A stretch of 10,506 nucleotides of DNA. It comes from CBFGTA01 sp965651595. GTDB lineage: Bacteria; Actinomycetota; Actinomycetes; S36-B12; UBA10799. Each line of letters opens with the position of its first letter. Positions within the stretch are counted from its first letter, which is position 1. The stretch lies in contig CBFGTA010000079.1 in NCBI GenBank assembly GCA_965651595.1, forward strand, positions 1-10,506, written 5' to 3'. Below are positions 1-6,000 of this stretch, piece by piece. Both the position numbers and the translations under genes were made by a program. The notes beneath the pieces are model-generated. The model did no database searches, was not told the DNA's origin, and saw only the letters and a program-made list of their open reading frames with translations.

Positions 1-564
1 AAGCCGTTCCTGATGCCGGTGGAGGACGTCTTCACCATCACAGGCCGTGGCACCGTCGTGACGGGCCGGATCGAGCGTGGCATCGTCAAGGTCAACGAAG
101 AGGTCGAAATCGTCGGCATCCGCGACGACTCGCAGAAGACGACCGTTACCGGCATCGAAATGTTCCGCAAGCTCCTCGACGAGGGCCAAGCTGGCGAGAA
201 CGTTGGTCTGTTGCTGCGTGGAACTAAGCGCGAAGACGTTGAGCGCGGCATGGTTGTCACCAAGCCCGGCAGCACGACGCCTCACACCAACTTCGAAGCT
301 CAGGCATATATCCTGAGCAAGGACGAAGGCGGGCGCCACACGCCGTTCTTCAACAACTACCGTCCTCAGTTCTACTTCCGCACCACGGACGTGACCGGCG
401 TTGTCACTCTGCCTGGTGGCACCGAAATGGTCATGCCCGGTGACAACACCGAAATGACTGTTGAACTGATCCAGCCTGTGGCGATGGAAGACGGCCTGAA
501 GTTCGCCATCCGCGAGGGTGGTCGGACTGTGGGCGCCGGACGCGTCACCAAGGTCATCAAGTAA
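1..564 (+). CDS. tuf: Elongation factor Tu, C-terminal part (5' end outside window)
   Basis: EF-Tu is the cytoplasmic GTPase that carries aminoacyl-tRNA to the ribosomal A site. The reading frame is open from base 1, so the gene starts upstream; the 187 residues visible are about half of the usual ~395. The fragment begins KPFLMPVEDVF, the start of beta-barrel domain 2, with the typical ITGRGTVVTGRIERG motif. Domain 3 starts around residue 95 (FEAQAYILSKDEGG). The strongly conserved GRHTPFFNNYRPQFYF segment is at about residues 111-126; in other bacteria this region contacts domain 1 and is a site of elfamycin resistance mutations. The G domain with the GTP-binding motifs is not in the window. 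The frame ends with TAA at 562-564. A strong hairpin follows at once, and the S10 block comes next, so this is probably the last gene of a str operon (rpsL-rpsG-fusA-tuf). That operon context is inferred. Confidence 0.98.
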   Translation, partial: KPFLMPVEDVFTITGRGTVVTGRIERGIVKVNEEVEIVGIRDDSQKTTVTGIEMFRKLLDEGQAGENVGLLLRGTKREDVERGMVVTKPGSTTPHTNFEAQAYILSKDEGGRHTPFFNNYRPQFYFRTTDVTGVVTLPGGTEMVMPGDNTEMTVELIQPVAMEDGLKFAIREGGRTVGAGRVTKVIK

Positions 565-574
565 CACACACGTG

Positions 575-610
575 CGCGGTAGCCCCGGTCACCTGATCGG
601 GGCTACCGCG
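575..610 (+). terminator. Long perfect hairpin after tuf, probable U-tract-less terminator
   Basis: The arms at 575-590 and 595-610 pair over 16 bp around a 4-nt loop (ACCT, 591-594); the only non-Watson-Crick pair is one G-U at 588/597. The outer 13 bp (CGCGGTAGCCCCG) are perfect and GC-rich. The hairpin starts 11 nt after the tuf stop. The following bases (ATGTGAAGG) contain no run of T, so it is not a classical E. coli-type intrinsic terminator, but hairpins without a U-tract are common at actinobacterial gene ends. It could terminate the tuf transcript, protect its 3' end, or let part of the polymerase through into rpsJ. Which of these applies cannot be read from the sequence. Confidence 0.75.
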
Positions 611-662
611 ATGTGAAGGCCCACCATCGGTTTACTACGGAATGTAAGGAACAAAGGCGGCA

Positions 663-971
663 ATGGCGGCACAAAAGATCCGCATCAGACTGAAGGCCTA
701 CGATCACGAGGTCATTGACAGCTCTGCGCGCAAGATAGTGGACACGGTCACCAGCACGGGCGCTCAAGTTGCGGGTCCCGTGCCGCTGCCCACTGAGAAG
801 AACGTGTACTGCGTGATCCGTTCTCCTCACAAGTACAAAGACTCGCGTGAGCATTTCGAGATGCGGACGCACAAGCGACTGATCGACATCCTCGATCCCA
901 CCCCCAAGACTGTCGATTCCCTGATGCGGCTGGAACTGCCCGCCGGGGTCGACATCGAGATCAAGCTCTAA
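663..971 (+). CDS. rpsJ: 30S ribosomal protein S10
   Basis: S10 belongs to the head of the small ribosomal subunit and also, as NusE, works with NusB and NusG in antitermination and transcription-translation coupling. The 102-residue length is the normal family size. It begins MAAQKIRIRLKAYDHEVID and keeps the family motifs AGPVPLPT (about 39-46), the SPHKYKDSREHFEMRTHKR loop (about 54-72), and the end GVDIEIKL. The ATG at 663 is chosen because it gives the standard N-terminus. Upstream are AAGGA (646-650) and AAAGGCGG (653-660); neither is at an ideal distance, so initiation may rely on both. It is the first gene of the S10 block, 98 nt after tuf, with a strong hairpin in between. No convincing promoter is visible in the 52 nt between hairpin and start codon. 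Confidence 0.98.
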   Translation: MAAQKIRIRLKAYDHEVIDSSARKIVDTVTSTGAQVAGPVPLPTEKNVYCVIRSPHKYKDSREHFEMRTHKRLIDILDPTPKTVDSLMRLELPAGVDIEIKL

Positions 972-990
972 CTAGCGGAGAACGGCAATC

Positions 991-1638
991 ATGGTGAAGA
1001 ACGTGAAAGGTTTGCTGGGCGAGAAGCTCGGCATGACTCAGGTCTGGGATGCGGACAACCGCATCATCCCAGTCACTGTGGTCAAAGCCGGTCCCTGCGT
1101 CGTGACGCAGATCCGTACTCCCGAAACCGATACCTATTCAGCGATTCAGCTTGGATTCGGTGCGATCGCCCCGCGGAAGGTGAACCAGCCTGATCTGGGG
1201 CACTTCAAGAAGGCCGACACGGCCCCGCGTCGACACCTGGTCGAGGTGCGTACCGACGATGCGTCCGATTACACACTTGGCCAGGAACTCTCGGCGGAAA
1301 TCTTCGAGGCGGGCCAGCGCGTCGACGTCACCGGCACGTCAAAAGGCAAGGGTTATACCGGCGTTATGAAGCGACACGGATTCTCAGGCCTGAAGGCGTC
1401 CCACGGCGTGCAGCGCAAGCACCGTTCGCCCGGTTCAATCGGTGGTTGTGCCACTCCTGGTCGTGTCTTCCGCGGTCTGCGGATGGCCGGACGTTCAGGC
1501 AATGAGCGCGTTACCGTGCAGAACCTCACGGTGCACGCGGTCGATGCCGACAAGGGGTTGCTGCTACTCAAAGGCGCTGTCCCCGGTCCGGCCGGATCCG
1601 TCGTACTCGTGCGCTCTGCTGTCAAGGGAGGCCAGTGA
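991..1638 (+). CDS. rplC: 50S ribosomal protein L3
   Basis: L3 is an early-assembly protein of the large subunit that binds the 3' end of 23S rRNA and sends a loop toward the peptidyl-transferase centre. The protein has 215 residues, the usual length. Near the N-terminus is GLLGEKLGMTQVWD, followed by the central KGKGYTGVMKRHGFSG segment, HRSPGSIGGCATPGRVF, and MAGRSGNERVTVQNL. E. coli L3 carries an N5-methylated glutamine in the GSIGxxxTPG loop; here the loop reads GGCA, so no equivalent glutamine is seen, which fits actinobacterial L3 (inference from family knowledge). GGAG at 977-980 lies 10 nt before the ATG. The stop codon TGA (1636-1638) shares its A with the start of rplD (TGATG), suggesting translational coupling. 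Confidence 0.98.
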   Translation: MVKNVKGLLGEKLGMTQVWDADNRIIPVTVVKAGPCVVTQIRTPETDTYSAIQLGFGAIAPRKVNQPDLGHFKKADTAPRRHLVEVRTDDASDYTLGQELSAEIFEAGQRVDVTGTSKGKGYTGVMKRHGFSGLKASHGVQRKHRSPGSIGGCATPGRVFRGLRMAGRSGNERVTVQNLTVHAVDADKGLLLLKGAVPGPAGSVVLVRSAVKGGQ

Positions 1639-2327
1639 TGACTAGCGTTGATGTTCATTCTCCGAGCGGTTCGAGTGCGGGTTCGGCTACGTTGCCTGAG
1701 GACATTTTCGACGTCCAGGTGAACATTCCTCTCATCCACCAAGTCGTGGTGGCTCAGCTTGCCGCTGCACGCCAGGGTACCCACAAGGTTAAGGGTCGCG
1801 GCGAAGTACGCGGTGGCGGTGCCAAGCCCTATCGGCAGAAGGGCACGGGTCGGGCTCGCCAAGGATCTATCCGGGCTCCGCAGTTCACCGGTGGCGGCGT
1901 AGTGCATGGGCCGGTTCCACGCAACTACGAACAGCGCACACCGAAGAAGATGAAGGCGGCCGCACTGCGTGGTGCTCTGTCGGATCGTGCCCGCAACGGT
2001 CGGGTGCACGTGGCCGAACAGTTCGTGACTTCAGACATCCCGAGCACGAAGGCAGCAGTCGTCTTTCTCAGCGGAATCGTGACGGGGCGCAAGGCACTCG
2101 TCGTGGCTCGACGCGATGACATCCTGACGTGGAAGTCGTTGCGTAACAACCCGGCCATTCATGTCGTTAGTCCCGAGCAGCTCAACACCTACGACGTGCT
2201 CGTCAATGACGATGTGGTGTTCACCGCTGGGGCACTCGAGGATTTCGTCAACCGAGTTCATAGCGTCGGCAAGGCCAGTGCGGCGGGCTCGGACGTTCAC
2301 GAAGCTGACCAGGAAGGCGTTGCCTGA
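1638..2327 (+). CDS. rplD: 50S ribosomal protein L4
   Basis: L4 binds domain I of 23S rRNA and its long loop lines the polypeptide exit tunnel; in E. coli it also represses its own S10 operon. Of the 229 residues, the tunnel loop is evident at about 63-90 (KPYRQKGTGRARQGSIRAPQ followed by FTGGGVVHGP), then PKKMKAAALRGALSDRA and, near the end, QLNTYDVLVNDDVVFT. Two start codons lie side by side, GTG at 1635 and ATG at 1638. ATG is preferred because AGGGAGG (1625-1631) is 6 nt from it but only 3 nt from GTG, and it gives the usual MTSVDV-type N-terminus. The start overlaps the rplC stop by one base, and the stop (2325-2327) overlaps the rplW start by one base. The last ~25 residues after the conserved core are polar and not conserved, as usual in this phylum. 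Confidence 0.97.
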   Translation: MTSVDVHSPSGSSAGSATLPEDIFDVQVNIPLIHQVVVAQLAAARQGTHKVKGRGEVRGGGAKPYRQKGTGRARQGSIRAPQFTGGGVVHGPVPRNYEQRTPKKMKAAALRGALSDRARNGRVHVAEQFVTSDIPSTKAAVVFLSGIVTGRKALVVARRDDILTWKSLRNNPAIHVVSPEQLNTYDVLVNDDVVFTAGALEDFVNRVHSVGKASAAGSDVHEADQEGVA

Positions 2328-2626
2328 TGCGCATCACCGATCCGAGCGACGTTCTTCTCCGGCCTGTGGTGTCGGAAAAGAGCTACAACCTGCTCGACGA
2401 GAATAAGTACACGTTCGAGGTACACCCGGACGCCAACAAGACGCAGATCAAGATTGCGGTAGAACAGGCGTTCAAGGTTCGTGTTACCGGTGTCAACACC
2501 TTGAACCGCCCCGGCAAGCGCGTGCGCACGCGCCAGGGTTACGGCAAGCGCCCCGACACCAAGCGCGCGATCGTCACGGTCGCTCAGGGCGAACGCATCG
2601 ACATTTTCGGTGGCCCGGTCGCCTGA
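2327..2626 (+). CDS. rplW: 50S ribosomal protein L23
   Basis: L23 sits at the exit of the nascent-chain tunnel, where trigger factor, SRP and the SecY translocon dock. The 99-residue protein has the family pattern: DVLLRPVVSEKSYNLL at residues 8-23, YTFEVHPDANKTQIKIAVEQ about 28-47, the variable hairpin loop RPGKRVRTRQGYGKRPD (about 61-77), and a C-terminal beta strand TKRAIVTVAQGERIDIF. The ATG at 2327 reuses the A of the rplD stop (TGATG). AGGAAGG at 2311-2317, inside the end of rplD, gives a 9-nt spacing. Both the overlap and the buried Shine-Dalgarno sequence point to coupling with rplD. Confidence 0.98.
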   Translation: MRITDPSDVLLRPVVSEKSYNLLDENKYTFEVHPDANKTQIKIAVEQAFKVRVTGVNTLNRPGKRVRTRQGYGKRPDTKRAIVTVAQGERIDIFGGPVA

Positions 2627-2652
2627 CGGCCTGAGGAGAGGACTGAAAGACA

Positions 2653-3489
2653 ATGGGAATCCGTAAGCACAAGCCGACAACGCCATCCCGGCGTGGGTCG
2701 AGCGTTGCGGACTTCGTGGAAGTTACTCGCGATCAGCCGGAGAAGTCACTGGTTCGGCCGCTTCCGAAGTCGGGTGGCCGTAACAACTCGGGCCGCATCA
2801 CGACCCGGCATCGGGGCGGCGGGCACAAGCGTGCCTATCGTGTGATCGATTTCCGGCGGGCCGACAAGGATGGCGTGCCAGCCAAGGTTGCGCACATCGA
2901 GTATGACCCGAACCGCACCGCACGTATTGCCCTGCTGCATTACGCGGACGGAGAGAAGCGCTACATCATCGCCCCAGACCGCCTCAAGCAGGGTGATCGC
3001 ATTGAGACCGGACCAGGTGCTGACATCAAGCCTGGCAATAATCTCCCGCTGCGCAACATTCCCACCGGTACGGTGATTCATGCCGTGGAGTTGCGTCCAG
3101 GCGGCGGAGCCAAACTCGCCCGCTCGGCTGGTTCGAGCATTCAGCTCGTCGCCAAGGACGGTCCTTACGCTCAACTGCGGTTGCCATCCGGTGAAATCCG
3201 CAATGTGGACCTCCGCTGCCGTGCCAGCGTCGGCGAAGTCGGCAACTCGGAGCAGGCCAATATCAACTGGGGCAAAGCCGGTCGTATGCGTTGGAAGGGC
3301 CGCCGGCCCACGGTTCGTGGTGTGGCGATGAACCCGGTCGATCACCCGCACGGCGGCGGCGAAGGCAAGACTTCTGGCGGTCGTCACCCGGTGAACCCAG
3401 CTGGTAAAGCCGAAGGTCGCACGCGGTCCAAGAACAAGCCGTCCGACAAGTACATCGTCCGTCGTCGCAAGACCGGCAAGAAGCGCTAG
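2653..3489 (+). CDS. rplB: 50S ribosomal protein L2
   Basis: L2 is one of the most conserved large-subunit proteins. It is needed for subunit joining and lies near the peptidyl-transferase centre. The 278 residues match the family length. Visible landmarks are the N-terminal KSGGRNNSGRITTRHRGGGH (about 39-58), AKVAHIEYDPNRTARIALL, the basic GKAGRMRWKGRRPTVRGVAM stretch, and the hallmark NPVDHPHGGGEGK starting at residue 227. H231 in that motif corresponds by alignment to the functionally important E. coli H229. The tail is highly basic (RRRKTGKKR). A long purine-rich Shine-Dalgarno region (GAGGAGAGG, 2633-2641) lies 11 nt before ATG. The 26-nt gap to rplW is among the larger ones in the S10 block. 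Confidence 0.98.
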   Translation: MGIRKHKPTTPSRRGSSVADFVEVTRDQPEKSLVRPLPKSGGRNNSGRITTRHRGGGHKRAYRVIDFRRADKDGVPAKVAHIEYDPNRTARIALLHYADGEKRYIIAPDRLKQGDRIETGPGADIKPGNNLPLRNIPTGTVIHAVELRPGGGAKLARSAGSSIQLVAKDGPYAQLRLPSGEIRNVDLRCRASVGEVGNSEQANINWGKAGRMRWKGRRPTVRGVAMNPVDHPHGGGEGKTSGGRHPVNPAGKAEGRTRSKNKPSDKYIVRRRKTGKKR

Positions 3490-3504
3490 AGAAGGACTGA
3501 TTCG

Positions 3505-3786
3505 ATGCCACGCAGTTTGAAGAAAGGCCCCTTCGTGGACGACCACCTGGTTAAGAAGGTGGAGTCTCAGAACGAGGCTGGAACGCGAAACGTCATCAAG
3601 ACGTGGTCGCGGCGTTCGATGATCATCCCAGAGATGCTCGGGCACACGATCGCCGTGCACGATGGCCGCAAACATGTCCCCGTATTCGTGACTGAGAACA
3701 TGGTCGGCCACAAGCTCGGAGAGTTCGCCCCGACCCGCACGTTCAAGGGTCACATCAAGGACGATCGGAAGGCGAAGCGCCGCTAG
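3505..3786 (+). CDS. rpsS: 30S ribosomal protein S19
   Basis: S19 sits in the head of the small subunit next to S13 and takes part in the intersubunit bridge to L5. The 93 residues are the standard length, with PRSLKKGPFVDDHLVKKV at residues 2-19, the central TWSRRSMIIPEMLGHTIAVH, the PVFVTENMVGHKLGEFAPTR block, and a basic C-terminus. GAAGGA (3491-3496), 8 nt from ATG 3505, is a clear ribosome-binding site and supports the start. It follows rplB by 15 nt. A 52-nt gap follows it, the widest inside the S10 block. I see no clear stem-loop in that gap, only CTCC/TCCACC pyrimidine stretches and then the rplV Shine-Dalgarno sequence. Confidence 0.98.
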   Translation: MPRSLKKGPFVDDHLVKKVESQNEAGTRNVIKTWSRRSMIIPEMLGHTIAVHDGRKHVPVFVTENMVGHKLGEFAPTRTFKGHIKDDRKAKRR

Positions 3787-3838
3787 GCCACCCGTCCTCC
3801 ACCTACACGCTAGTTCACCAACGACAGAAGGAAGAGCA

Positions 3839-4198
3839 ATGGAAGCCAGGGCACAAGCTCGATACGCCCGGGTGACACCGATGAAGGCACGCCGAGTGGT
3901 GGATCTGATTCGTGGTTTGCCCGCCGCTGAAGCGCAAGCAATCCTGCGTTTCGCACCGCAGGCTGCCTCCGAGACTGTGGGGAAGGTCCTCGACAGCGCG
4001 ATCGCGAACGCGACGCACAACGTCGGCCTGAATGCAGATTCCCTGGTGGTTTCTGAAGCTCGGGTGGATGAGGGGCCGACTATGAAACGATTTCGTCCCC
4101 GCGCACAGGGTCGGGCATACCGCATCCGCAAGCGCACCAGCCACATCACCATTGTGGTGGAAGAACAGTCCGAACAGCCGACCGGAAGGAAGAGGTAA
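3839..4198 (+). CDS. rplV: 50S ribosomal protein L22
   Basis: L22 binds all domains of 23S rRNA, and its beta-hairpin lines the exit tunnel with L4, near the macrolide site. The protein has 119 residues with the typical ARYARVTPMKARRVVDLIRG at residues 7-26, AQAILRFAPQAASETVGKVL, and the tunnel hairpin around VVSEARVDEGPTMKRFRPRA followed by GRAYRIRKRTSHITIVV. The ATG at 3839 follows AAGGAAG (3828-3834). The C-terminus is short and charged (EQSEQPTGRKR). The last codons also serve as the ribosome-binding region of rpsC (GGAAGGAAGAGG, 4184-4195), which starts 5 nt after the stop. Confidence 0.98.
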   Translation: MEARAQARYARVTPMKARRVVDLIRGLPAAEAQAILRFAPQAASETVGKVLDSAIANATHNVGLNADSLVVSEARVDEGPTMKRFRPRAQGRAYRIRKRTSHITIVVEEQSEQPTGRKR

Positions 4199-4203
4199 GC
4201 GGC

Positions 4204-5070
4204 GTGGGACAGAAGGTAAATCCGCACGGCTTTCGCCTCGGTATCTCGACAGACTTCACCTCACGGTGGTTCGCTGACAGCCAGAAGTCTGGCCAGCGCT
4301 ATCGCGACTACGTGGCCGAGGATGTCGCTATCCGTCGCCTGATGACTGACGGAATGGAACGAGCTGGCATCAGCAAAGTGGAGATCGAGCGCACCCGCGA
4401 GCGGGTTCGAGTCGACATCCACACGGCCCGGCCGGGCATCGTGATCGGCCGCCGTGGTGCCGAAGCTGACCGCATTAGGGGAGAACTTGAACGGCTCACC
4501 GGTAAGCAGGTTCAACTGAACATCCTCGAGGTCAAGAACCCCGAAACGGATGCTCAGCTTGTCGCCCAAGGCGTGGCCGAACAGTTGACGAGCCGCGTTG
4601 CTTTCCGCCGGGCCATGCGCAAAGCCATTCAAAGCGCGATGAAGAACGGCGCCAAAGGTATTCGGGTGCAGGTATCGGGTCGCCTCGGCGGTGCTGAGAT
4701 GAGCCGGACCGAGTTCTATCGGGAAGGTCGTGTTCCCTTGCACACCCTGCGCGCCGACATCGACTACGGCTTCTACGAGGCCCGCACCACCTTCGGACGG
4801 ATCGGTGTGAAGGTCTGGATCTACCACGGCGAAGTTTCTACCGACCGCGCCGAGAGAGAACGCCAACAGACCGCTCGGTTGAACCGACCAGGCGGGGGCT
4901 CTCGAGCCCCGCGCCGCGGTGGACGGGACGGCGGGCGTGACGTCGGCCGAGGCGGTCGCGGAGCAGCGTCTGGCAGCGACCGGCAACAATCGGGAGCATC
5001 GGCAGCCACTGAAGAAGCCCCTACGTCACCTGCAGCAGCGGAAACTCCCGCTGAGGGATCTGGAGCCTGA
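4204..5070 (+). CDS. rpsC: 30S ribosomal protein S3 with long Gly/Arg, Ala/Glu-rich tail
   Basis: S3 is in the head of the small subunit at the mRNA entry channel and contributes to the ribosome's mRNA helicase activity. Of 288 residues, the N-terminal domain begins GQKVNPHGFRLGI. A type II KH domain follows, with IVIGRRGAEADRIRGEL and its GRRG loop at residues 82-85. The C-terminal domain includes GRLGGAEMSRTEFYREGRVP, ending near VWIYHGEV (204-211). After about residue 229 comes a 60-residue tail. Its first half is Gly/Arg-rich (RRGGRDGGRDVGRGGRG) and its second half is Ala/Glu/Ser/Pro-rich. Such tails are usual in actinobacterial S3 and absent from the 233-residue E. coli protein. The start is GTG at 4204, set by the conserved N-terminus and the GGAAGGAAGAGG just upstream. 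Confidence 0.97.
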   Translation: MGQKVNPHGFRLGISTDFTSRWFADSQKSGQRYRDYVAEDVAIRRLMTDGMERAGISKVEIERTRERVRVDIHTARPGIVIGRRGAEADRIRGELERLTGKQVQLNILEVKNPETDAQLVAQGVAEQLTSRVAFRRAMRKAIQSAMKNGAKGIRVQVSGRLGGAEMSRTEFYREGRVPLHTLRADIDYGFYEARTTFGRIGVKVWIYHGEVSTDRAERERQQTARLNRPGGGSRAPRRGGRDGGRDVGRGGRGAASGSDRQQSGASAATEEAPTSPAAAETPAEGSGA

Positions 5071-5075
5071 TTGCT

Positions 5076-5495
5076 ATGTTGATGCCCCGTAGAGTCAAGT
5101 ACCGCAAGCAGCACCACCCCACTCGGCGTGGTGTATCCAAGGGCGGCACGTCCGTCAACTTTGGCGAGTACGGTCTGCAGGCTCTTGAGCCCGCTTACGT
5201 GACCAACCGGCAGATCGAGTCCGCTCGTATCGCCATCAACCGTCGCATCAAGCGCGGCGGCAAGGTGTGGATTCGGATCTATCCGGACCGTCCGCTGACC
5301 AAGAAGCCGGCCGAAACTCGGATGGGATCGGGTAAAGGTTCACCAGAATGGTGGGTCGCGAACGTCAAGCCAGGTCGCGTCATGTTCGAACTGTCCTATC
5401 CCGATGAGACGGCAGCTCGCGAAGCGCTCACCCGAGCGATGCACAAGTTGCCGATGAAGTGCCGAATTGTGAAGAGAGAGGCGGTGGAAAGCTGA
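5076..5495 (+). CDS. rplP: 50S ribosomal protein L16
   Basis: L16 binds near the A-site tRNA elbow and helps organise the peptidyl-transferase region. The protein has 139 residues: RRVKYRKQHHPTRRGVSKGG near the N-terminus, then FGEYGLQALEPAYVTNRQIE, RIYPDRPLTKKPAETRMGSG and KGSPEWWVANVKPGRVMFEL. Two in-frame ATGs are possible, 5076 (MLMPRRV) and 5082 (MPRRV). The first is chosen because actinobacterial L16 normally begins ML-x-PR, and because GGAG (5062-5065) is 10 nt away, against 16 nt for the second. The gene follows rpsC by only 5 nt, and its TGA (5493-5495) overlaps the rpmC ATG by one base. Confidence 0.97.
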   Translation: MLMPRRVKYRKQHHPTRRGVSKGGTSVNFGEYGLQALEPAYVTNRQIESARIAINRRIKRGGKVWIRIYPDRPLTKKPAETRMGSGKGSPEWWVANVKPGRVMFELSYPDETAAREALTRAMHKLPMKCRIVKREAVES

Positions 5496-5728
5496 TGGCA
5501 GCGATCACACCGACGTCCGAACTGCGTGACATGGACAGCGAAGGGCTCGCGAACAAGCTCGCCGAAGCCAAACAAGAGTTGTTCAACCTGCGGTTCCAAG
5601 CAGCCACCGGCCAGCTCGACAGTCACGGACGCTTGCGTCAAGTCCGACGCGAAATCGCGCGGGTCTACACCATCATGCGTGAGCGCGAGCTCGGCATCAT
5701 TTCCACGGATGAGGAGGGTGTCGCATGA
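5495..5728 (+). CDS. rpmC: 50S ribosomal protein L29
   Basis: L29 is a small helical protein beside L23 at the tunnel exit. The 77-residue sequence has the family signature: ELRDMDSEGLANKLAEAKQE, then LFNLRFQAATGQL (about 33-45), and RLRQVRREIARVYTIMRERE, two antiparallel helices. An in-frame GTG at 5459 would add 12 residues (MPNCEERGGGKL) that do not resemble L29 and lie inside rplP. ATG 5495, overlapping the rplP stop as TGATG, is therefore the likely start; purine-rich GAGAGAGG lies upstream. The C-terminal acidic STDEEGVA is encoded by the stretch that supplies the strong GAGGAGGGTG ribosome-binding site of rpsQ, and the two genes overlap as ATGA. Confidence 0.96.
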   Translation: MAAITPTSELRDMDSEGLANKLAEAKQELFNLRFQAATGQLDSHGRLRQVRREIARVYTIMRERELGIISTDEEGVA

Positions 5729-6000
5729 GTGAGAATGATGCGACCCAGACACGGGGAGAACGCAAGGTCCGAGAGGGCCTCGTCGTCTCGGACAAGATGA
5801 CCAAGACAGTCGTCGTTGCCGTGGAAGACAGGTTCAAGCACCCCATGTACGGCAAAGTTGTGCGCCGCACGAGCAAACTCAAAGCCCATGACGACGGCAT
5901 CAACGCTGGCGTTGGCGATCGAGTTCTGCTGATGGAAACTCGTCCACTGTCGGCCACCAAGCGTTGGCGCGTCGTGGAGATCCTGGAGAAGGCAAAGTGA
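5725..6000 (+). CDS. rpsQ: 30S ribosomal protein S17
   Basis: S17 is an early-binding OB-fold protein of the small-subunit body. The 91-residue protein has a variable hydrophilic N-terminus (SENDATQTRGERK), then REGLVVSDKMTKTVVVAVED (about 16-35), RFKHPMYGKVVRRTSKLKAH, and GDRVLLMETRPLSATKRWRV, all typical. ATG 5725 overlaps the rpmC stop by 4 nt (ATGA), preceded by a strong GAGGAGGGTG (5711-5720). It is the last gene of the classical S10 block, but its TGA (5998-6000) sits inside the GTGA start of rplN. The S10 and spc blocks are therefore contiguous here rather than separated by a terminator and promoter as in E. coli. Confidence 0.98.
   Translation: MSENDATQTRGERKVREGLVVSDKMTKTVVVAVEDRFKHPMYGKVVRRTSKLKAHDDGINAGVGDRVLLMETRPLSATKRWRVVEILEKAK

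Noticed and set aside
631..636. TTTACT as a possible -10 box for rpsJ
   Set aside because: No acceptable -35 sequence at the right distance; the match is weak and would place the start within a few bases of the ribosome-binding site.
1736..1752. CCACCA-AGTCG-TGGTGG inverted repeat in rplD
   Set aside because: Only 6 bp, and explained by the codons for His-Gln-Val-Val-Val in a conserved L4 motif.
1353..2009. Minus-strand open frame of 218 codons opposite rplC/rplD
   Set aside because: Fully covered by rplC and rplD on the other strand, with no recognisable domain and low-complexity composition typical of a shadow frame.
2746..4227. Minus-strand open frame of 493 codons opposite rplB, rpsS and rplV
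   Set aside because: It is antisense to three certain ribosomal-protein genes, its product resembles no family I recognise, and long antisense frames are expected in GC-rich coding DNA with biased third positions.
5459..5494. Upstream GTG start for rpmC
   Set aside because: Would add 12 residues unlike any L29, encoded inside rplP; the ATG at 5495 gives the standard N-terminus.
5901..5914. CAACGC-TG-GCGTTG palindrome in rpsQ
   Set aside because: The 2-nt loop is too small for a full hairpin and short palindromes are frequent at this base composition.
5964..5996. Upstream ATG start for rplN
   Set aside because: The added residues lie in the rpsQ coding region and are not part of L14, whose invariant beginning M-I-Q-Q-E-S starts at GTG 5997.
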